Source: Sipunculus nudus (Eukaryota > Annelida > Sipuncula > Golfingiida > Sipunculidae). From it: 64,000 nt of DNA. Where the stretch lies: positions 46,152,401-46,216,400 of the forward strand of contig CM049317.1 in the NCBI GenBank assembly GCA_026874595.1, read 5' to 3'. Made by a program: the position numbers and the translations under genes. A model generated the notes under the pieces. It made no database searches. It had not been told where the DNA came from and saw only the letters and a list, made by a program, of their open reading frames with translations. How positions within the stretch are numbered: position 1 is the first letter of the stretch; each line of letters starts with the position of its first letter. This document shows, piece after piece, positions 56,801 to 64,000 of the stretch.

Positions 56801-58313
56801 CATTTATCTGAAAAATTACAAAATTCCAGAAAAAAATGGTATAAAAGATTGTATAATTCAAAATAAAAATAGCGAGATCAGTGGTGATACATATTGCTGA
56901 CTAATTAGTGCACCTGAGTGCAGGCATTGGGTGTGAAAACATTGCCCCGCCATCAGTTTTGTCCTCAGCTTGCATTAATATGAATGCCAAGTCTGGGGTA
57001 ATTAACCTGTACAAAGAAGACCATAACTAAGCAGTCGACCACACGTTGTAGGTGTAATGAACACAGCCCCACTGGCCCATGTAGTCCTCTGCTTAGCTAT
57101 GATCAGGGTGGCTTTATAGGATAGCTTTGATCTTCGTTCTAGTATTCTGCCAGGCTTCAAGTACTACCATGTGCAGATGTGGAGTTTGTGTTTATGAAAA
57201 ATTATTAAATCCATCGAAAATTATACAATATATTGTCACATGTTTATTATGAGCTAGTTTCATTAGTTTTGGCAATTCAGTATCTTTTGACATGCAGAAC
57301 TCAGCAGTTACCACGGTGATTCCCAGTGTAGTTTCATGTGAATTTGTTCATCCCAACGATTGTTTATCCGAACAAAAAGGTACACAATTCTCTACTGTAC
57401 TTTGTTTCCATTTATCAACCATGAAGACTGACAGTTTATTTGAATAGCTTGTAAAAACGAATATTATCTGTGTATAAATACATTATTCAATTTAATAGGA
57501 CTGACTATACCTTTATGCGTTAGGTGTTGTCACCTTGTATCTAGTATCTGTTTAGTTCCTTCTGGACCTTTACTCTTGAGTGTTTGACCTTCCTTAACCT
57601 TGCCCAAAGTATAAGTGTTTCCCTCTTCCTCCTGCCTTACCTCTAATATACGTGTGTCAACTTGATCACATCCATCTCCAAGCTTCTCACAACAGACCCT
57701 GACTGCCTGTACTGCTGCTTGCAGTTTCAGCTGATCATCCCTGTTTTGAAGCTTGCCCAAGAACAGCACCTTGTAGGTGCCGAGCCAATGTGTGTCAGCA
57801 TCATCCAACAGTTCCTGGATTTGTCAAAGTTCAAGTTTACAAGCCTTCACTGAAGTCATCAGCAACTAGGCATTCTCCTTAATAGATGGCTGAAAATTGC
57901 ATCCACTGGCCATGTCATTTTATTAGTTAAGATACACTTTTACAAAGCATATCATATTTAAATTCTTATTAAAGCCAAAAGACAATCCATGAGATGGGGA
58001 TTGATAGGACTTGTGATACTTTATCATTTGAAACAAATTGGTTACAACATATATACTGATGGAGGTAGCAACAATGCAAACACATGAACAATTATGATTA
58101 ACTGCATGTCATATTGACAAATAAATGTTGGGTATTAACCTGGCTAGTCAGCAGGTTCAAAGAGAATGAGAGAATGTTAACAAGTTGACCTCTGACCTCT
58201 AGTCTTTGGTTGAGCTCTTGTCTTTGGGTCCACCACTTCACCTTGTCTGTCACACCCATGCTCTGCTTGCACTTTATCATGATGTTATCAAAGCCACTCA
58301 GTATACTCTGTCC
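47617..58313 (-). CDS. ESPL1: Separase (separin), C-terminal seven exons
   Basis: Separase is the clan CD cysteine protease that cleaves the cohesin kleisin at anaphase; securin and CDK1-cyclin B restrain it. I join 58197-58313, 57641-57814, 56047-56229, 53474-53694, 52483-52566, 51266-51430 and 47617-47821 (complement); phases agree at all six junctions. Landmarks in order: WW..R motif, PLVLILDK joined to HVQHLPWESIPSL, FYLLNPDNNLP, NHDLFI joined to YCGHGSGS (catalytic His), LLMGCSSG (catalytic Cys), NLWDVTDRDIDRF and LIGAAPVVYGLPV. Every conserved separase block is present with no break. The N-terminal superhelical part lies beyond the right edge. Confidence 0.95.
47822..48690. other. Separase last intron, 3' half
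   Basis: AT-rich intron sequence between the minisatellite and the last exon. No feature was recognised. Confidence 0.5.
48695..51265. repeat. Minisatellite of about 12-15-bp units in separase last intron
   Basis: About 2.57 kb built from 'gagctgtgactgtag'-like units, directly adjoining the donor of the penultimate exon. Larger 396-bp blocks repeat: 'gacactcacc' at 48,751, 48,913, 49,147, 49,309 and 49,543 shows two successive shifts of 396. On the minus strand the units read TAPTVTAPTV by chance. Six internal sites carry the exon-intron junction motif GTG|GTGAGTGTC or a close form of it. Confidence 0.92.
48755..49550. repeat. Higher-order 396-bp duplication within minisatellite
   Basis: 48,751-49,146 and 49,147-49,542 are near-identical, including variant units such as 'gactagaaggcatgactg'. 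This shows a recent block duplication. Confidence 0.85.
51266..51430 (-). CDS. ESPL1: Separase penultimate exon (catalytic dyad)
   Basis: The acceptor is TTATTCTTCAG|C and the donor is GGGTG|GTGAGT. It encodes YCGHGSGSKYLSGDTL with catalytic His at 51,418-51,420, then CRAVTLLMGCSSGRL with catalytic Cys at 51,340-51,342, ending YYFLAG. The donor and the first intron bases are the edge of the 2.6-kb minisatellite in the next intron. Confidence 0.96.
51431..52482. other. Separase intron, no feature seen
   Basis: 1.05 kb of AT-rich intron without recognised repeats. Confidence 0.5.
52483..52566 (-). CDS. ESPL1: Separase exon, 84 bp
   Basis: Acceptor GTGCCTTGGCAG|T, donor TTCAT|GTGAGT. It reads EKTWRGIIGRVPSSEEYTDA, then VTNHDLF, with the split codon giving Ile before YCGHG. 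The order matches the segment W.G..G..P......L..HDL.IY.GHG of animal separases. Confidence 0.92.
52567..53473. other. Separase intron, no feature seen
   Basis: 0.9 kb of intron; nothing identified. Confidence 0.5.
53474..53694 (-). CDS. ESPL1: Separase exon, 221 bp
   Basis: Acceptor TGTGTTGCAG, donor AAGAG|GTAATA. It starts HVQHLPWESIPSL (substrate-side 'LPWE' block) and ends with TFYLLNPDNNLPTSQTKF and QDWFK. It leaves AG to form Ser with the next exon. Confidence 0.95.
53695..56046. other. Separase intron with Helitron-like element D
   Basis: 2.35 kb. Element D occupies 54,454-55,492. The rest has no recognised feature. Confidence 0.5.
54454..55492 (-). mobile_element. Helitron-like element D in separase intron
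   Basis: About 1.04 kb on the minus strand. The 5' end reads TTATGCC, a hairpin (55,460-55,490; GCC...CCAC-AAAG-GTGG...GGC) and then ATATAGTTTTA, paralleling TTGTATCC-hairpin-GGATACTATGTTTT in A and B. The core has about four irregular copies of 'aaaataggtcaac.gggac.aaacgc' and 'accaaaaatcaggccagtatctgcag'. GGTGGTGCCACC lies at 55,144. The 3' end has the stem TGTGT/ACACA, then T, then CTAG (54,454-54,457). No coding capacity. Confidence 0.62.
56047..56229 (-). CDS. ESPL1: Separase exon, 183 bp
   Basis: Acceptor TTTTGTTTTACAG, donor GATAAG|GTAATT, phase 0 at both ends. It reads ATLAGYHMLTKAQVLTLLQR and ends HPLVLILDK, the strand just before the LPWE block. The middle is helical and poorly conserved. 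Confidence 0.92.
56230..57640. other. Separase intron with dispersed repeat fragment
   Basis: 1.4 kb. 56,490-56,620 resembles the repeat at 6,450-6,960 and contains 'gatcaaggtcaaggtcat'. Nothing else was recognised. Confidence 0.45.
57641..57814 (-). CDS. ESPL1: Separase exon, 174 bp
   Basis: Acceptor GACAAATCCAG, donor TTAGAG|GTAAGG, 58 codons in phase 0. It reads ELLDDADTHWLGTYKVLFLG near its start; the 'LL..ae..WLG.wk.LLL' pattern is the separase pre-protease helix. Confidence 0.9.
58197..58313 (-). CDS. ESPL1: Separase exon (first in window), seeded minisatellite
   Basis: Acceptor TTATTAATGTTCTGCAG region ends TTCTGCAG|GGACAG. It reads GQSILSGFDNIMIKCKQSMG, then VTDKVKWWTQRQELNQRLE. The donor GAG|GTCAGA joins to ELLDDAD and keeps the expected helix spacing. 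An alternative donor CAG|GTTAAT at 58,140, also phase 0, would add 19 residues. The acceptor and first 20 coding bases are repeated about 130 times in the intron upstream. Confidence 0.85.
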
Positions 58314-61300
58314 CTGCAGAACATTAATATACATAAGTCACCCAGAGTACTCTGTCACTGTAGAACATTAATATACATATGGCACTCAGAGTACTCTGTC
58401 ACTGTAGAACAATAATATACATACTGGTAAGTCACTCAGAGTACTCTGTCCCTGCAGAATAATGATATACATACCGGTAAGTCACTCAGTGTACTCTGTC
58501 CCTGTAGAACAATAATATCATAAGTCACTCAGAGTACTCTGTCCCTGTAGAATAATGATATACATAAGTCACTCAGAGTACTCTGTCCCTGTAGAATAAT
58601 AATATACATAAGTCACTCAGTATACTCTGTCCCTGCAGAACAATAATATACATAAGTCACTCAGAGTACTCTGTCCCTGTAGAATAATGATATACATAAG
58701 TCACTCAGAGTACTCTGTCCCTGTAGAATAATAATATACATAAGTCACTCAGTATACTCTGTCCCTGCAGAACAATAATATACATACCGGTAAGTCACTC
58801 AGAGTACTCTGTCCCTGTAGAACAATAATATCATAAGTCACTCAGAGTACTCTGTCCCTGTAGAATAATGATATACATAAGTCACTCAGAATACTCTGTC
58901 CCTGTAGAATAATAAGATACATAAGTCACTCAGTATACTCTGTCCCTGCAGAACAATAATATACATACCGGTAAGTCACTCAGAGTACTCTGTCCCTGTA
59001 GAACAATAATATACATAAGTCACTCAGAGTACTCTGTCCCTGTAGAATGATATACATACGTTACTGCAATCTGTTCCTGTAGAATAATGATATACATAAG
59101 TCACTCAGTGTTCTCTGTCCCTGTAGAATAATGATATACATACGTTACTGCAATCTGTTTGTGTAGAATAATGATATACAGAAGTCACTCAGTGTTCTCT
59201 GTCCCTGTTGAATAATGATATACAGAAGTCACTCAGTGTTCTCTGTCCCTGTAGAATAATGATATACATAAGTCACTCAGTGTACTCTGTCCCTGTAGAA
59301 TAATGATATACATAAGTCACTCAGTGTACTCTGCCCCTGCAGAACAATAATATACATACCGGTTAGTCACTCAGAGTACTCTGTCCCTGTAGAACAATAA
59401 TATCATAAGTCACTCAGAGTACTCTGTCCCTGTAGAACAATATCATAAGTCACTCAGAGTACTCTGTCCCTGTAGAATAATAATATACATAAGTCACTCA
59501 GTGTACTCTGTCCCTGTAGAATAATGATATACATAAGTCACTCAGTGTACTCTGTCCCTGCAGAATAATATACATAAGTCACTCAGTATACTCTGTCCCT
59601 GTAGAATAATGATATACATAAGTCACTCAGTGTACTCTGTCCCTGTAGAATAATGATATACATAAGTCACTCAGTATACTCTGTCCCTGTAGAATAATGA
59701 TATACATAAGTCACTCAGTGTTCTCTGTCCCTGTAGAATAATGATATACATACGTTACTGCAATCTGTTTGTGTAGAATAATGATATACAGAAGTCACTC
59801 AGTGTTCTCTGTCCCTGTAGAATAATGATATACAGAAGTCACTCAGTGTTCTCTGTCCCTGTAGAATAATGATATACATAAGTCACTCAGTATACTCTGT
59901 CCCTGTAGAATAATGATATACAGAAGTCACTCAGTGTTCTCTGTCCCTGTAGAATAATGATATACATAAGTCACTCAGTATACTCTGTCCCTGTAGAATA
60001 ATATACATAAGTCACTCAGTGTACTCTGTCCCTGTAGAATAATGATATACATAAGTCACTCAGTGTATTCTGTCCCTGCAGAATAATGATATACATAAGT
60101 CACTCAGTGTACTCTGTCCCTGCAGAATAATGATATACATAAGTCACTCAGTGTACTCTGTCCCTGTAGAATAATGATATACATAAGTCACTCAGTGTAC
60201 TCTGTCCCTGTAGAATAATGATATACATAAGTCACTCAGTGTACTCTGTCCCTGCAGAATAATATACATAAGTCACTCAGTATACTCTGTCCCTGTAGAA
60301 CAATAATATACATAAGTCACTCAGAGTACTCTGTCCCTGTAGAATGATATACATACGTTACTGCAATCTGTTCCTGTAGAATAATGATATACATAAGTCA
60401 CTCAGTGTTCTCTGTCCCTGTAGAATAATGATATACATACGTTACTGCAATCTGTTTGTGTAGAATAATGATATACAGAAGTCACTCAGTGTACTCTGTC
60501 CCTGCAGAATAATGATATACATAAGTCACTCAGTGTACTCTGTCCCTGTAGAATAATGATATACATAAGTCACTCAGTGTACTCTGTCCCTGTAGAATAA
60601 TGATATACATAAGTCACTCAGTATACTCTGTCCCTGCAGAACAATAATATACATACCGGTAAGTCACTCAGAGTACTCTGTCCCTGTAGAACAATAATAT
60701 ACATAAGTCACTCAGAGTACTCTGTCCCTGTAGAATGATATACATACGTTACTGCAATCTGTTCCTGTAGAATAATGATATACATAAGTCACTCAGTGTT
60801 CTCTGTCCCTGTAGAATAATGATATACATACGTTACTGCAATCTGTTTGTGTAGAATAATGATATACAGAAGTCACTCAGTGTTCTCTGTCCCTGTAGAA
60901 TAATGATATACAGAAGTCACTCAGTGTTCTCTGTCCCTGTAGAATAATGATATACATAAGTCACTCAGTGTACTCTGTCCCTGTAGAATAATGATATACA
61001 TAAGTCACTCAGTGTACTCTGCCCCTGCGGAATAATATACATAAGTCACTCAGTATACTCTGTCCCTGCAGAACAATAATATCATAAGTCACTCAGAGTA
61101 CTCTGTCCCTGTAGAACAATATCATAAGTCACTCAGAGTACTCTGTCCCTGTAGAATAATAATATACATAAGTCACTCAGTGTACTCTGTCCCTGTAGAA
61201 TAATGATATACATAAGTCACTCAGTGTACTCTGTCCCTGCAGAATAATATACATAAGTCACTCAGTATACACTGTCCCTGTAGAATAATGATATACATAA

Positions 61301-64000
61301 GTCACTCAGTGTACTCTGTCCCTGTAGAATAATGATATACATAAGTCACTCAGTATACTCTGTCCCTGTAGAATAATGATATACATAAGTCACTCAGTGT
61401 TCTCTGTCCCTGTAGAATAATGATATACATACGTTACTGCAATCTGTTTGTGTAGAATAATGATATACAGAAGTCACTCAGTGTTCTCTGTCCCTGTAGA
61501 ATAATGATATACAGAAGTCACTCAGTGTTCTCTGTCCCTGTAGAATAATGATATACATAAGTCACTCAGTATACTCTGTCCCTGTAGAATAATGATATAC
61601 AGAAGTCACTCAGTGTTCTCTGTCCCTGTAGAATAATGATATACATAAGTCACTCAGTATACTCTGTCCCTGTAGAATAATATACATAAGTCACTCAGTG
61701 TACTCTGTCCCTGTAGAATAATGATATACATAAGTCACTCAGTGTATTCTGTCCCTGCAGAATAATGATATACACAAGTCACTCAGTGTACTCTGTCCCT
61801 GCAGAATAATGATATACATAAGTCACTCAGTGTACTCTGTCCCTGTAGAATAATGATATACATAAGTCACTCAGTGTACTCTGTCCCTCTAGAATAATGA
61901 TATACATAAGTCACTCAGTGTACTCTGTCCCTGCAGAATAATATACATAAGTCACTCAGTATACTCTGTCCCTGTAGAACAATAATATACATAAGTCACT
62001 CAGTGTACTCTGTCCCTGTAGAATAATGATATACATACGTTACTGCAATCTGTTTGTGTAGAATAATGATATACAGAAGTCACTCAGTGTTCTCTGTCCC
62101 TGTAGAATAATGATATACAGAAGTCACTCAGTGTTCTCTGTCCCTGTAGAATAATGATATACATAAGTCACTCAGTGTTCTCTGTCCCTGTAGAATAATG
62201 ATATACATACGTTACTGCAATCTGTTTGTGTAGAATAATGATATACAGAAGTCACTCAGTGTTCTCTGTCCCTGTAGAATAATGATATACAGAAGTCACT
62301 CAGTGTTCTCTGTCCCTGTAGAATAATGATATACATAAGTCACTCAGTGTACTCTGTCCCTGCAGAACAATAATATCATAAGTCACTCAGAGTACTCTGT
62401 CCCTGTAGAACAATAATATCATAAGTCACTAAGAGTACTCTGTCCCTGTAGAATAATAATATACATAAGTCACTCAGTGTACTCTGTCCCTGTAGAATAA
62501 TGATATACATAAGTCACTCAGTGTACTCTGTCCCTGCAGAATAATATACATAAGTCACTCAGTATACTCTGTCCCTGCAGAATAATGATATACATAAGTC
62601 ACTCAGTGTACTCTGTCCCTGTAGAATAATGATATGCATAAGTCACTCAGTGTACTCTGTTCCTGTAGAATAATGATATACATAAGTCACTCAGTGTACT
62701 CTGTCCCTGTAGAATAATAATATACATAAGTCACTCAGTGTACTCTGTCCCTGTAGAATAATGATATACATAAGTCACTCAGTGTACTCTGTCCCTGTAG
62801 AATAATGATATACATAAGTCACTCAGTATACTCTGTCCCTGTAGAATAATGATATACATAAGTCACTCAGTGTTCTCTGTCCCTGTAGAATAATGATATA
62901 CATACGTTACTGCAATCTGTTTGTGTAGAATAATGATATACAGAAGTCACTCAGTGTTCTCTGTCCCTGTAGAATAATGATATACAGAAGTCACTCAGTG
63001 TTCTCTGTCCCTGTAGAATAATGATATACATAAGTCACTCAGTATACTCTGTCCCTGTAGAATAATGATATACAGAAGTCACTCAGTGTTCTCTGTCCCT
63101 GTAGAATAATGATATACATAAGTCACTCAGTATACTCTGTCCCTGCAGAATAATATACATAAGTCACTCAGTGAACTCTGTCCCTGTAGAATAATGATAT
63201 ACATAAGTCACTCAGTGTACTCTGTCCCTGCAGAATAATGATATACATAAGTCACTCAGTGTACTCTGTCCCTGCAGAATAATGATATACATAAGTCACT
63301 CAGTGTACTCTGTCCCTGTAGAATAATGATATACATAAGTCACTCAGTGTACTCTGTCCCTGTAGAATAATGATATACATAAGTCACTCAGTGTACTCTG
63401 TCCCTGCAGAATAATATACATAAGTCACTCAGTATACTCTGTCCCTGTAGAACAATAATATACATAAGTCACTCAGTGTACTCTGTCCCTGTAGAATAAT
63501 GATATACATACGTTACTGCAATCTGTTTGTGTAGAATAATGATATACAGAAGTCACTCAGTGTTCTCTGTCCCTGTAGAATAATGATATACAGAAGTCAC
63601 TCAGTGTTCTCTGTCCCTGTAGAATAATGATATACATAAGTCACTCAGTGTTCTCTGTCCCTGTAGAATAATGATATACATACGTTACTGCAATCTGTTT
63701 GTGTAGAATAATGATATACAGAAGTCACTCAGTGTTCTCTGTCCCTGTAGAATAATGATATACAGAAGTCACTCAGTGTTCTCTGTCCCTGTAGAATAAT
63801 GATATACATAAGTCACTCAGTGTACTCTGTCCCTGCAGAACAATAATATCATAAGTCACTCAGAGTACTCTGTCCCTGTAGAACAATAATATCATAAGTC
63901 ACTCAGAGTACTCTGTCCCTGTAGAATAATAATATACATAAGTCACTCAGTGTACTCTGTCCTTGTAGAATAATGATATACATAAGTCACTCAGTGTACT
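58293..64000. repeat. 44-bp minisatellite array built from separase splice acceptor
   Basis: About 5.7 kb, roughly 130 units, continuing past the window. The main unit is 44 bp: 'tacataagtcactcagtgta' then 'ctctgtccctgtagaataatgata'. A shorter variant has 'acatacgttactgcaatctgtt'. On the minus strand each unit reads ATTATTCTRCAG|GGACAGAGTRYACTGAGTG, the 3' splice site and first 20 coding bases of the exon ending at 58,313. Higher-order blocks repeat; variant units at 62,037 and 62,209 recur at 63,510 and 63,682, both 1,473 bp on. Confidence 0.95.

Noticed and set aside
58140-58196. Longer separase exon using donor CAG|GTTAAT
   Set aside because: Phase-compatible but would insert 19 residues into a conserved helix; kept only as an alternative to the donor at 58,197.
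58293-64000. CRISPR-like array appearance
   Set aside because: Units are contiguous 44-bp tandem copies with no unique spacers, in an animal intron; a minisatellite explains it.
1-64000. tRNA or rRNA genes
   Set aside because: No cloverleaf with A and B box promoters or rRNA core sequence was recognised on reading; a covariance search was not possible.

Overview
This window is animal nuclear DNA, AT-rich and crowded with repeats. It holds parts of two spliced genes, both on the minus strand. The best guess is a mollusc or other lophotrochozoan. The reasons are a metazoan separase with many short exons, an alternative oxidase gene (kept by molluscs but lost in vertebrates and insects), chromodomain Ty3/gypsy and DIRS-type retrotransposons, and short elements with tandem-repeat cores like the 'pearl'/Helentron-type elements of bivalves. 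The species cannot be fixed from sequence alone.

Left part (1-20.7 kb): the 5' part of an alternative oxidase (AOX) gene. A TATA/initiator promoter lies at about 20.60-20.64 kb and a 5'-UTR exon at 20.39-20.60 kb. Coding exons at 11,580-11,732 (mitochondrial presequence), 11,225-11,355, 871-975 and 380-443 join in phase, and the last two contain the AOX signature TYTLPHPIW...VTHKKPEG. The di-iron ligand helices lie beyond the left edge. The large introns hold MITEs, microsatellites and two Helitron-like elements.

Middle (22-47 kb): a 27-kb intergenic field of nested mobile elements. A decayed DNA transposon (22,046-32,384) contains a MITE-like sequence, which contains a nearly intact chromodomain Ty3/gypsy element (23,025-30,713; two 907-bp LTRs about 1.3% apart; CCTGT target duplication). 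Next come an 88-bp perfect inverted repeat and a broken DIRS-type tyrosine-recombinase retrotransposon (33,320-38,121), then a third Helitron-like element with about 326-bp tandem units and several dispersed repeat families.

Right part (47.6-64 kb): the 3' end of separase (ESPL1), the cohesin-cleaving protease. Seven exons encode the C-terminal catalytic domain with the His (CGHGSGS) and Cys (MGCSSG) dyad. Two introns are filled by minisatellites that grew from the gene's own splice sites. One (about 48.7-51.27 kb) repeats the 5' splice site of the penultimate exon. The other (58.3 kb to the window end, about 130 units of 44 bp) repeats a 3' splice site plus the first 20 coding bases of its exon.

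The most interesting signals are these splice-site minisatellites and a set of four Helitron-like elements (A-D). A, B and D share a 5' terminal hairpin whose stem changes sequence but still pairs, and a 3' hairpin next to CTAG; C shows the 5' hairpin but no clear 3' end. All four carry different tandem cores with a common GGTGGYGCCACC palindrome. One insertion is proved by an empty-site paralogue in the same window.
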